Shown: positions 1 to 5,663 of the stretch, piece by piece | How the letters are laid out: each line of letters begins with the position of its first letter | Position numbering within the stretch: the stretch's first letter is position 1 | Origin: Methanobacterium sp. | GTDB taxonomy: Archaea; Methanobacteriota; Methanobacteria; Methanobacteriales; Methanobacteriaceae | Assembly: GCA_009712615.1 (NCBI GenBank) | Contig: WASR01000098.1 | Location: 1 to 6,976 of the forward strand | DNA: 6,976 bases | Direction: 5' to 3' | Notes under the pieces: model-generated | What the model was told of the DNA's origin: nothing | What the model saw: the letters and a program-made list of their open reading frames with translations, nothing else | Databases searched by the model: none | Translations under genes and position numbers: made by a program

Positions 1-65
1 AAAAAACTTGTTGAGAAATGAGTAGTAAATTTTTTTATTGATTTTTTTATCATCAATTTTCACAT

Positions 66-107
66 AAAAAAAAAAGAAGATTGGGGATGGATGAATAATT
101 TCATCCA
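66..107 (-). terminator. Hairpin plus T10 terminator of the exporter operon
   Basis: On the minus strand, 48 bases past the permease stop codon, an 8-bp perfect stem (arms 88-95 and 100-107, TGGATGAA / TTCATCCA, 4-base loop) is followed after 12 bases by ten T residues (A10 at 66-75 on the plus strand). T-runs are the main archaeal termination signal, and the hairpin could stabilise the 3' end. More short T/A runs lie at 29-56. No gene is visible in 1-154. Confidence 0.7.
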
Positions 108-154
108 GTTTTATGTTATATTTATTATACTCTGTTTTTTTGTACTCTGTTGTA

Positions 155-1411
155 TCAGGTTTTTTCTGATTTTAGTCTGGATTTTGAGAACAGGTACACT
201 CCTATGACAAACAGTATGGCTGTGAGTGCTATTGCAGCCATCATATTGTAGATTATGCTGTTTAAGCCTCCTCCATTGGTTAAAACTGTTCTGAGTGCTG
301 TTGCAATCTGGTACCATGGTAAGATGGAGTAGATTTGGACTGGTTGGCCCATGAAAGTTCCTATAACTACCTGTGGCAGTTGGAAGAATGCTCCAACAAG
401 GAAGCTCACAGGTACAGCTATCAGTGTTCCAAGTTGACTTGCCTGTGGTGGATTTTTAGCAAATGATGCTATGATCATACCAAGGGATATTGAAGCCACA
501 CCCCCTATAACACCGATTACTGCTGCTAATATTATGCTGTTAAATCCTCCCTGCCAGTGGAATCCGAACAGTATTGCAACTCCGAGGAGTATGATGATCT
601 GTGCACCTGCAACAAGGGACCATGGTAAAAGTCCTCCAAAGAGGTAGTCGAAGGATGTCATCTCAGAAAGTTTGAGTCTTCTGAGTGTTCCACTCTCAAC
701 TTCCTTGGTTAACATTGCTGCAACACTGGTTGATAGCAACAGAATTGCGAACACCATCATTCCAGGAGCAATGTAATCGAATGCTGTGAAGGATTGTGTT
801 CCGGGAATACCTTCAACACTGGTCTGGATAAATTGTTGCGGCTCTACACCACCCAGGGCACCTATAACACCGTCTTGATAAGATCCCACAGCACCTGTTA
901 AAATGCTCAGCGATGTTCCAAATCCACTGTAGCCCTTATCACCTCTGATAATGAGTTTGCTTGTGACGTTGTTTGATGAACTGTTTATAGTCGCAGCTCC
1001 TGCCGAACCAGTTCCCTGAACAGTTTGTGCCATGTCCCACATTGATTGGGAGAAACCTGCGGGTATGATTAATTCCAGATCCACATTTCTCTGCTTCACC
1101 AGGTTAGTTGCATTGTCCTCTGTTGTTTCTGTGATGTTGAAAAGGTTAACATCGGTGTCCTGGTACTTGAGACCTTTCATTGTGTCTGTGAAGTTGTCAC
1201 CGTAGTTCACTGTTGTTCCGTTTGGCAGCGTTACACCGTTATCAAGGTTTACGACTGCTATGTTATTTGGTTGATTGTCTTGGCCCATTGTTCCAAATGC
1301 AAAGCTGAATATGAGCATGAAAAATATTGGTAGGAGCAGTATGAAGAATAATCCCCTTCTATCCCTCAGTAGTTCTTTTAAATCCTTTGAAGCTATACTC
1401 ATGAATTTCAT
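155..1411 (-). CDS. ABC-2 type transporter permease (exporter membrane subunit)
   Basis: This is the membrane subunit of an ABC exporter, working with the ATPase encoded just upstream. Residue numbers here count from the longer GTG reading at 1420. The layout is one N-terminal membrane helix (about 23-43) after a basic stretch (KDLKELLRDRR), a polar outer domain (about 47-213), then five helices (about 217-237, 260-286, 294-320, 328-348, 389-411). That is the ABC2_membrane_3 (NatB/YhgE-like) plan. After the second helix comes KEVESGTLRRLK (239-250), matching the ExxxGTLxxL cytoplasmic signature of ABC-2 permeases. The outer domain holds six N-x-S/T sequons. Start choice: a GTG at 1420 would overlap the ATPase stop by four bases, but GGAGTGA (1423-1417) sits 8 bases before the ATG at 1411, so I prefer ATG and 418 residues. 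The substrate cannot be told; lipids, drugs or small peptides are possible for the family. Confidence 0.9.
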   Translation of the reverse strand: MKFMSIASKDLKELLRDRRGLFFILLLPIFFMLIFSFAFGTMGQDNQPNNIAVVNLDNGVTLPNGTTVNYGDNFTDTMKGLKYQDTDVNLFNITETTEDNATNLVKQRNVDLELIIPAGFSQSMWDMAQTVQGTGSAGAATINSSSNNVTSKLIIRGDKGYSGFGTSLSILTGAVGSYQDGVIGALGGVEPQQFIQTSVEGIPGTQSFTAFDYIAPGMMVFAILLLSTSVAAMLTKEVESGTLRRLKLSEMTSFDYLFGGLLPWSLVAGAQIIILLGVAILFGFHWQGGFNSIILAAVIGVIGGVASISLGMIIASFAKNPPQASQLGTLIAVPVSFLVGAFFQLPQVVIGTFMGQPVQIYSILPWYQIATALRTVLTNGGGLNSIIYNMMAAIALTAILFVIGVYLFSKSRLKSEKT

Positions 1412-1423
1412 TTTTTTCACTCC
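1409..1423 (-). promoter_or_regulatory. Ribosome binding site deciding the permease start
   Basis: GGAG (1423-1420), extended as GGAGTGA to 1417, lies inside the last codons of the ATPase gene and 8 bases before ATG at 1411-1409. The alternative GTG at 1420-1418 overlaps this motif and has only AGGG directly against it, which is too close to act as its ribosome binding site. Translational coupling with the ATPase is likely because its TGA stop (1419-1417) lies inside the site. Confidence 0.6.
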
Positions 1424-2358
1424 CTGAGTCCTGTTCCTGTGAGTTCAATGAAAACATCTTCCAGGGTGTTCTGTCTGACAGATAGATCCTCTATTTGAAT
1501 ATTGGATTTTTCAAGTTCCGCCACTATTTTTGGCAGTTTTCCAACTGCATTGAAAGCCCTTAAATTTATCTTTCCATCCACATCAAGGACAGATATCGTG
1601 TCTTCAAGTGTTTCAAGGTAATTCATCACATATTTTTTACTCTCTTTATCTGGAATGGTTAATTCGATGATATCTCCTTCTCCTATTTCTTTCTTGAGAT
1701 TCTCGGGTGTGTCAAGTTTAAGGAGATTCCCATGGTCAATGATGGCCACCCTGTCACTCAACCTGTCTGCCTCGTCCATGAGGTGTGTAGTCAGGATCAC
1801 TGTTTTGTGATCATCATCCCTCAGGGATCGGATGTAACTCCAGAGAACCCTTCTTGACTGTGGATCTAATCCTTCGGATGGTTCATCAAGCAGAACAATT
1901 TCAGGTTCATGGATAACTGCCATGGCCAGGTTTAAACGACGCTTCATACCACCACTTAAATTTGAAACCCTTGTATCCGCCTTTTCAGTCAGGTACAAAT
2001 CCTTCAAAAGCTTATCAATTCTCTTGGCAAGAATGTCCTTGGGTACGGTGTACATGTCTCCCATTAGCTTTAAATTTTCCTTACAGGTCAGGTTTTCCCA
2101 GAGAACCAGTTCCTGGGGACATATTCCAATGGTTTTTTTGTCCATTTCTTCGACATTACTGTTGTTCACCAGTACACTGCCACTCGAGGGGCTTAAAAGA
2201 CCCACCATCATGTTTATTGAGGTGGTTTTACCAGCACCGTTTGGACCTAAAAAACCAAATACTTCCCCCTTCTTTATCTTTAAATTTAAATTATCAACAG
2301 CCAGAAAGACACCGAATTTTTTGGTGAGATTCTGGGCTTCCATTACATATCCGTCCAT
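1417..2358 (-). CDS. ABC transporter ATP-binding subunit (DrrA/NatA-like)
   Basis: This cytoplasmic ATPase powers the ABC-2 permease encoded next to it. All catalytic elements are intact in 313 residues: Walker A GPNGAGKTT (38-46), Q-loop Gln82 in CPQE, signature LSGGM (134-138), Walker B IVLLDEP (154-160) with catalytic Glu159, D-loop GLDP (163-166) and switch His192 in TTH. The C-terminal part (about 228-313) resembles the DUF4162-like accessory domain of DrrA-type exporters and ends in the family-typical NTLEDVFIELTG. GAGGT (2369-2365) sits 6 bases before ATG at 2358, which supports this start over the internal Met6. The gene follows the HAAS-like gene after 89 bases and almost touches the permease gene. 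The substrate is unknown; drug, antibiotic and sodium export are all seen among relatives. Confidence 0.95.
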   Translation of the reverse strand: MDGYVMEAQNLTKKFGVFLAVDNLNLKIKKGEVFGFLGPNGAGKTTSINMMVGLLSPSSGSVLVNNSNVEEMDKKTIGICPQELVLWENLTCKENLKLMGDMYTVPKDILAKRIDKLLKDLYLTEKADTRVSNLSGGMKRRLNLAMAVIHEPEIVLLDEPSEGLDPQSRRVLWSYIRSLRDDDHKTVILTTHLMDEADRLSDRVAIIDHGNLLKLDTPENLKKEIGEGDIIELTIPDKESKKYVMNYLETLEDTISVLDVDGKINLRAFNAVGKLPKIVAELEKSNIQIEDLSVRQNTLEDVFIELTGTGLRE

Positions 2359-2447
2359 TTAGATACCTCTTCATTAATTTTTATTTACTATTGAAACTGA
2401 ATAGCATTTTATTTCATGAAACTGGATTATTTTACGAAGCTCGGGCA
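2359..2447 (-). other. Intra-operon gap with direct repeats and a palindrome
   Basis: This 89-base spacer separates the regulatory genes from the transporter genes. It holds two direct copies of TGAAACTG (2392-2399 and 2417-2424, 25 bases apart) and a 10-bp perfect palindrome TTTCATGAAA (2412-2421) overlapping one of them. AT-rich stretches read on the minus strand, such as AATAAAAATTAATG, are weak TATA candidates close to the ATPase start. An internal promoter or processing site is possible, but nothing here proves it. Confidence 0.3.
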
Positions 2448-2885
2448 TTATCTGTCCAGTAACCTCGGAAACAACTTTGCTCTGATCACCTGTAGAACCA
2501 GTGAAACCAGATACACAACTCCACAAACCAGTAGGAATACGTTGATTGAAATGTTTTGAAAGACCAGCTGGAGCACAATTCCTATCACAGAAGCCACCAC
2601 AATGAAATATAGGGTGAATTTAGCCAGATATCTCAATCCATCCTTTATATTATCCGAATTTGCTTTCTCTTCAGGATACATGGCAGCCAATTCATCAGCA
2701 GTACCCATTCTCAAAATTATTTCTCGAATTATATTATCATCGACTGGAACATTCTTTTCCTCTGCTAGGGCATCTGCACTGTCTAAAATATGTGCATTTA
2801 ACTCTCGAGTAACTTCTTCTCGTTGTTTTGAGCCCATATTCTTGGTTACTTTCTTAACATATTTGTTGATAAGATCATTGTGCAT
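2448..2885 (-). CDS. HAAS-like (DUF1700-like) small membrane protein paired with PadR
   Basis: The protein has 145 residues. Residues about 1-72 form a charged alpha-helical domain with the pattern EEVTRELNAHILD (23-35) and RMGTADELAAMYPEE (59-73). This fits the HAAS/DUF1700 group (HTH-associated alpha-helical signalling), in which a helical domain with an 'L-G-x-x-x-E-L-A-x-x-Y' end precedes membrane helices. Two hydrophobic helices follow at about 89-110 and 114-134, then a short basic tail (RAKLFPRLLDR). Family members are often encoded beside PadR-type repressors and are thought to act as membrane partners or sensors; their mechanism is not well established. Here the gene starts inside the PadR gene (11-base overlap), with GGAG (2898-2895) 9 bases before ATG, so the two are probably translationally coupled. 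The family call comes from motif pattern alone. Confidence 0.75.
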   Translation of the reverse strand: MHNDLINKYVKKVTKNMGSKQREEVTRELNAHILDSADALAEEKNVPVDDNIIREIILRMGTADELAAMYPEEKANSDNIKDGLRYLAKFTLYFIVVASVIGIVLQLVFQNISINVFLLVCGVVYLVSLVLQVIRAKLFPRLLDR

Positions 2886-3234
2886 TGTTTAACGCTCCTT
2901 TATCTTGAATGTTAGATTCAAGCTGTTTTACTGTGTCAATTAGAGTTTTAAATGTATTTAACCAGCTCATTCTTATTTCTATACCCAGATCTGTAATTAC
3001 ATAATATTTACGTGGTCTTGGACCACCAGTTTCCCAGCGGCTCGTAAGTAATTCATCCCCTTCAAGACGCCTGAGAAGAGGGTATAAAGTGCCTTCTTCA
3101 ACTTTTAATCCGGATTCATTGAGGTTTTTAATTATTTCATAGCCGTATTTTTCGTTATCCAAAAGACAAATTACAGCCAGCTGCATAACACCTCTCCTCA
3201 TTTCAATTTCAAATTTTTCAAAGACTTGCTTCAT
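2875..3234 (-). CDS. PadR family transcriptional regulator
   Basis: This is a dimeric winged-helix DNA-binding protein, usually a ligand-responsive repressor of the adjacent transporter. From ATG at 3234 it has 119 residues: helix-turn-helix LAVICLLDNEKYGYEII (19-35), recognition region and wing EGTLYPLLRRLE (47-58), GPRPRKYYVIT (71-81), and a C-terminal helix (about 86-112) that should form the dimer. These are hallmark PadR motifs. Start choice: GAGGT (3244-3240) lies 5 bases before ATG at 3234. An upstream GTG at 3276 would add 14 residues, but it has no ribosome site and falls inside the operator palindrome at the expected transcription start. It is the first gene of the operon, so it probably represses its own synthesis together with the HAAS-like protein and the exporter. 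Confidence 0.92.
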   Translation of the reverse strand: MKQVFEKFEIEMRRGVMQLAVICLLDNEKYGYEIIKNLNESGLKVEEGTLYPLLRRLEGDELLTSRWETGGPRPRKYYVITDLGIEIRMSWLNTFKTLIDTVKQLESNIQDKGALNNAQ

Positions 3235-3236
3235 AG

Positions 3237-3244
3237 TCAACCTC
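3237..3244 (-). promoter_or_regulatory. Ribosome binding site setting the PadR start at 3234
   Basis: GAGGTTGA on the minus strand closely matches the GGAGGTGA complement of the archaeal 16S tail. GAGGT ends 5 bases before ATG at 3234. It supports the 119-residue PadR reading over the longer GTG-started one. Confidence 0.75.
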
Positions 3245-3268
3245 ACATTATAATATAATACACATATT

Positions 3269-3296
3269 TGTATCACGCACTATACTGTGTGACACA
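3269..3296. promoter_or_regulatory. Probable PadR operator: 28-bp imperfect palindrome
   Basis: The two abutting 14-base half-sites are TGTATCACGCACTA (3269-3282) and TACTGTGTGACACA (3283-3296). The second, reverse complemented, matches the first at 11 of 14 positions. The right half also contains a small perfect palindrome, TGTGT-G-ACACA (3286-3296). The site begins five bases downstream of the TATA box and covers the transcription start expected about 25 bases from it. A bound dimer would therefore block RNA polymerase, the classical arrangement for archaeal autorepressors. Assignment to the PadR protein is inferred from position. Confidence 0.6.
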
Positions 3297-3300
3297 ATGC

Positions 3301-3314
3301 ATATAAAGTTTCTG
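3301..3314 (-). promoter_or_regulatory. TATA box and BRE of the PadR-exporter operon
   Basis: Read on the minus strand, CTTTATAT (3308-3301) is a good archaeal TATA box, preceded by the purine-rich AGAAA (3314-3310) as a BRE candidate. Transcription would start near 3279, leaving a leader of about 45 bases before the PadR ATG. An AT-rich stretch at 3247-3260 is too near the start codon to serve as the main promoter. Confidence 0.6.
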
Positions 3315-3355
3315 TCAACTAGCTATGCTTTTTTATGGACCATTTTCAAAAAAAC

Positions 3356-3362
3356 TATAAAA
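3356..3362 (+). promoter_or_regulatory. Possible TATA box for the PRC-barrel gene
   Basis: TATAAAA, preceded by an A-rich stretch (3349-3355) that could serve as a BRE, would start transcription near 3385 and leave a leader of about 80 bases. A weaker alternative is GATTTTTAG at 3417-3425, which would give a leader of about 20 bases. The same nonamer recurs at 3431-3439. The rest of the 190-base divergent region holds the PadR promoter and operator and no other recognisable feature. Confidence 0.35.
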
Positions 3363-3452
3363 CTTCCAAACAACAAATAATAATGTGGTTGTATTAAGAT
3401 GTAACTAAGTGCAATAGATTTTTAGGACTCGATTTTTAGTATTACTGTTTGT

Positions 3453-3457
3453 GGAGG
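3453..3457 (+). promoter_or_regulatory. Ribosome binding site deciding the PRC-barrel start
   Basis: GGAGG ends 9 bases before ATG at 3467. An in-frame TTG at 3449 would place this site inside the coding region, so ATG at 3467 is the better start. Confidence 0.8.
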
Positions 3458-3466
3458 AATAAAGAC

Positions 3467-3754
3467 ATGAAATTCAATGAATTGGTTAATAAAGAAGTGA
3501 TCGACCAAATGGGTAACGTCCTAGGGAAAGTAAAAAACATTGAATGGGATGCTGAGAGTAAAGAAGTAATAAATATAGAAATTAGCAGCGGAGGGTTTAA
3601 AGATGCACTTGGAATGTCAGATCATCAAATATTACCCTACGACAGCATTGAAAGCATAGGCGATAAAGTACTATTAAAGAAACAGATCCTTGAACCGGTT
3701 AAAACACCTGAAAAGGAAGAAGAAACAGATAATTTGGACTTTTACAGCCTGTAA
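3467..3754 (+). CDS. PRC-barrel domain protein
   Basis: This is a small soluble beta-barrel protein of 95 residues from ATG 3467. The domain spans about residues 1-75. It opens with FNELVNKEVIDQMGNVLGKV (3-22), the PRC pattern of a conserved 'V-x-D-x-x-G-x-x-x-G-x-V', continues with NIEWDAESKEVINIEI, and ends with HQILPYDSIESIGDKVLLK, where the Pro-x-x-x-Ile...GD pattern is typical. An acidic, probably disordered tail follows (EPVKTPEKEEETDNLDFYSL). PRC barrels occur in RimM, photosynthetic reaction centre subunit H and many short stand-alone methanogen proteins of unclear role; they are thought to mediate protein or RNA contacts. The gene stands alone, with a strong ribosome site and a T8 run just downstream, so it is probably monocistronic. 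No specific function can be assigned. Confidence 0.88.
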   Translation: MKFNELVNKEVIDQMGNVLGKVKNIEWDAESKEVINIEISSGGFKDALGMSDHQILPYDSIESIGDKVLLKKQILEPVKTPEKEEETDNLDFYSL

Positions 3755-3773
3755 TATCATATAATATTTCTAA

Positions 3774-3781
3774 TTTTTTTT
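3774..3781 (+). terminator. T8 terminator of the PRC-barrel gene
   Basis: Eight T residues start 20 bases after the TAA stop (3752-3754), after a short AT-rich stretch. Such a run is enough for archaeal RNA polymerase to terminate. The hairpin at 3783-3826 follows directly. Confidence 0.55.
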
Positions 3782-3782
3782 A

Positions 3783-3826
3783 AGGCATGGACCAAAAAAA
3801 AACAGTATTATTGTAGGTCCAAGCCT
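3783..3826. terminator. Convergent-gene hairpin, with T9 for the minus strand
   Basis: The arms AGGCATGGACC (3783-3793) and GGTCCAAGCCT (3816-3826) pair at 10 of 11 positions around a 22-base loop. The loop begins with A9 (3794-3802), which is T9 on the minus strand, 45 bases past the stop of the glycosyltransferase gene. The hairpin sits between two convergent genes. It most likely protects or defines both 3' ends, with the T-runs doing the termination. The bases from 3755 to 3846 contain no gene. Confidence 0.55.
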
Positions 3827-3846
3827 GAAGCTTAGGATTTAATGGT

Positions 3847-4806
3847 TTAATGTAATTTACCTATAAATACTCCCAGGTACAGGATTGTTACCTGCAGGAG
3901 GTAGATTGGCAGATAAAAGTTGTAGTGTTTGTTGTGTAGCTTTAAAAATTTCAAATTCACTTCTATTTCCATTTTAACCTTCTTAATAACAGCAGAGCTT
4001 CTCTTTTTTCTTGACACTCCTTCTTTATGCCATATTCGTGAACTGTGGACGTTAACTATTTTGTAGCCCAACTCTTTCAGGTTGATGCACAAGTCAATGT
4101 CCTCGTTTCCAAAAAAGAGCTGGTTGTTCAGGTACTTGATTGGAACTTCCCTGGTTTTTATCATCATGGCTGCACCTGAAACCCAGTCACATTCCTGGTT
4201 TCCTGGTTTCACAGTCTGGTTTTTGTCAACCATATCGTAGTAGCCAGGATAGTGTTTGATGTTCACTATTCCACAGATATTTGATGGAACATCTGTTCTT
4301 CCTTCATGGTCGTAGTAATAGATCACTGGACCCACCACTCCAATTTTTTCATCCTTCTCTGCAACATCCACCAGCTTGTTTAAAAAGTCGTGTTCAACCA
4401 CAGTGTCGTTGTTTAGAAGCATTATGTAATCAGGGTTGGATCGTAGTGCAATTTTTATTGCTATGTTGTTTCCCTCTGCAAATCCGTAGTTCTCATTATT
4501 TTTTAGGATGTAAAGATTTCTAGTTTCCACACCCTCTGATGTTTCCACCTGATTGTACCTGTCCTCTGAATATTCTAAATATTTAATGGGTTTGTTATCA
4601 TGATTGTAGCTGAAAAACTTAGATTCTACCTTCAATTGACCATCCAGGTACTCGTGAATCTTATTGATTGATTCATCCTTGGAATCGTTGTCAACTATCA
4701 GCACATCAAAATTTGGATAATCTATCTGATACAAAGATTCCAAACATTCTATTGTATCTTCCCAACCATTCCAGTTGAGTATTATAATTTTAACTTTAGG
4801 ATTCAT
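3847..4806 (-). CDS. Glycosyltransferase family 2 (COG1216, rhamnosyltransferase-like)
   Basis: This 319-residue GT-A enzyme would transfer a sugar from a nucleotide donor to a growing glycan at the inner face of the membrane. The motifs in order are IIILNWNGWEDT (7-18), nucleotide-binding DNDS (39-42), NYGFAEGNN (106-114), metal-binding NND (132-134, the usual variant of DxD here), WVSGAAMMI (208-216), NEDID (234-238) with the likely catalytic acidic residues, and His260. A C-terminal hydrophobic stretch (about 298-316) may anchor it to the membrane. Between DNDS and NYGFAEGNN there are about 64 residues, where about 25-30 are usual, so a tyrosine- and lysine-rich insertion (about 57-98) is present. 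The protein ends soon after the hydrophobic stretch, and no extension is visible in the same frame. GTGAT (4816-4812) lies 5 bases before ATG at 4806. It is the last gene of the three-gene cluster. Donor and acceptor are unknown. Confidence 0.9.
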   Translation of the reverse strand: MNPKVKIIILNWNGWEDTIECLESLYQIDYPNFDVLIVDNDSKDESINKIHEYLDGQLKVESKFFSYNHDNKPIKYLEYSEDRYNQVETSEGVETRNLYILKNNENYGFAEGNNIAIKIALRSNPDYIMLLNNDTVVEHDFLNKLVDVAEKDEKIGVVGPVIYYYDHEGRTDVPSNICGIVNIKHYPGYYDMVDKNQTVKPGNQECDWVSGAAMMIKTREVPIKYLNNQLFFGNEDIDLCINLKELGYKIVNVHSSRIWHKEGVSRKKRSSAVIKKVKMEIEVNLKFLKLHNKHYNFYLPIYLLQVTILYLGVFIGKLH

Positions 4807-4895
4807 GTTTAATCACTAGAATTCAAATATTTTATTCAGGTTATTAACTATCTCTACTTGTTTAGATAGTTTCATCGATTTTTTGGTTTAAATTT
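4807..4895 (-). other. Spacer with perfect 8-bp inverted repeat
   Basis: This 89-base gap between two glycosyltransferase genes holds AACTATCT (4846-4853) and AGATAGTT (4864-4871), a perfect 8-bp stem with a 10-base loop. No strong T-run follows it on the minus strand, so it is not a typical terminator. A TATA-like TTTAAAAATTTAAA lies upstream (about 4887-4900), overlapping the end of the preceding gene. The hairpin could be an RNA processing site, a protein site or a leader structure; its role is unproven. Confidence 0.4.
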
Positions 4896-5642
4896 TTAAA
4901 ACAGGGCTTTCACTCTGTTTTTAGCACCAGAGTATATTTTGTTGGTGAGCCAGAATCTTCTTTTTTCGATTACCACAGGGTACCTTGTGTTCCAATTTGA
5001 GACTGTGGTGGGTATTGTTCTGTAGTTCTTTTTATATTTTTTAAACAGTTTGCCAAGGGTTCTGTAGTACTCTTCAGCAAAGGGATCTCCCGAGGATTTG
5101 TGGATGATGGGCAGGGGAATTACATAGACATCCAATCCCATTTCATCCATCATGAGACAGTAATCCACACCGTAAAGATGCCATCCATCACATGTTGCTT
5201 CATCAAATTTTCTTTCATTGAAAACTTTTTTTGGAACCACCATTAGGCATTCATCGAGTGTCTGAACCCTGATTGGTTTATCTATTTCCTTACCTGCCCG
5301 GTGTGGTTGGTCGCCGTGTTTAACATTGGTGATGACTTCTGGGTTTTTATCGGATTTACCAGCTATTCCAGCGGCTCCCAGATTTTTCAGGTTTGATAAA
5401 ATTTTTTTCAGCTCAGACAGCCAAGTATCGGATTCCATGAGTACATCCTGATGTGCAAATATTATGTACTCTCCACTTGCCTTTTCTCCACCATAGTTCA
5501 GTGCTTGGGCTGCAGATTTAAAATCTGTTTTACTATCCTCAACCACTATGAGTTCGTAGGTTTCACTCTGGTTTTTGAGTCCCTCAAGGAGGTAGTTGTC
5601 AAGCACTGTTTTGTTGTTGCATGTGCATACTATGGAGATCAT
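4896..5642 (-). CDS. GT-A glycosyltransferase-like protein with HQDV motif
   Basis: The 248-residue protein has a GT-A Rossmann-like start (MISIVCTCNN, 1-10), an acidic nucleotide site VVEDS (33-37), FAHQDVLM (62-69) in the place of the usual DxD, TLDECLMVVPKKVF (128-141), GWHLYGVDYCLMMDEMG (153-169) and HKSSGDPF (181-188). The HQDV, LDE and WHxYxxD pattern resembles the Glyco_tranf_2_5 (PF13712) group, whose sugar substrates are mostly unknown. No membrane helix is evident, so it is probably cytoplasmic. GGGTGA (5657-5652) lies 9 bases before ATG at 5642. The gene begins 21 bases after the stop of the GT-B gene, so the two share an operon. The family call is from motifs only; the broad call of sugar transferase is firmer. 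Confidence 0.8.
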   Translation of the reverse strand: MISIVCTCNNKTVLDNYLLEGLKNQSETYELIVVEDSKTDFKSAAQALNYGGEKASGEYIIFAHQDVLMESDTWLSELKKILSNLKNLGAAGIAGKSDKNPEVITNVKHGDQPHRAGKEIDKPIRVQTLDECLMVVPKKVFNERKFDEATCDGWHLYGVDYCLMMDEMGLDVYVIPLPIIHKSSGDPFAEEYYRTLGKLFKKYKKNYRTIPTTVSNWNTRYPVVIEKRRFWLTNKIYSGAKNRVKALF

Positions 5643-5663
5643 TTTGTTGTTTCACCCTTGATT

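Noticed and set aside
20..56. Repeated T-runs at the left edge as a repeat element
   Set aside because: These are simple AT-rich tracts in a post-terminator spacer with no repeat unit.
1412..1420. GTG start for the permease at 1420 with a four-base overlap with the ATPase gene
   Set aside because: GGAGTGA is well placed for the ATG at 1411 and would lie within the GTG start itself. The three extra residues (MKK) carry no family signal.
1922..2362. Plus-strand open frame of 146 residues opposite the ABC ATPase
   Set aside because: It is antisense to a fully motif-supported gene, resembles no family I know and has no ribosome site.
2602..2892. Plus-strand open frame of 96 residues opposite the HAAS-like gene
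   Set aside because: It is antisense to a better supported gene. Its hydrophobic, serine-rich composition is what the opposite strand of such a gene gives.
3247..3260. AT-rich stretch resembling a TATA box just before PadR
   Set aside because: It lies only about 13-26 bases before the start codon, so transcription would begin inside the gene. The box at 3301-3308 is better placed and has a BRE-like flank.
3235..3276. Longer PadR reading starting from GTG at 3276
   Set aside because: It lies inside the operator palindrome at the expected transcription start and has no ribosome site. The PadR domain starts well with ATG at 3234.
3449..3466. TTG start for the PRC-barrel protein
   Set aside because: It would include the GGAGG ribosome site in the coding sequence. 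ATG at 3467 is correctly spaced and starts at the domain boundary.
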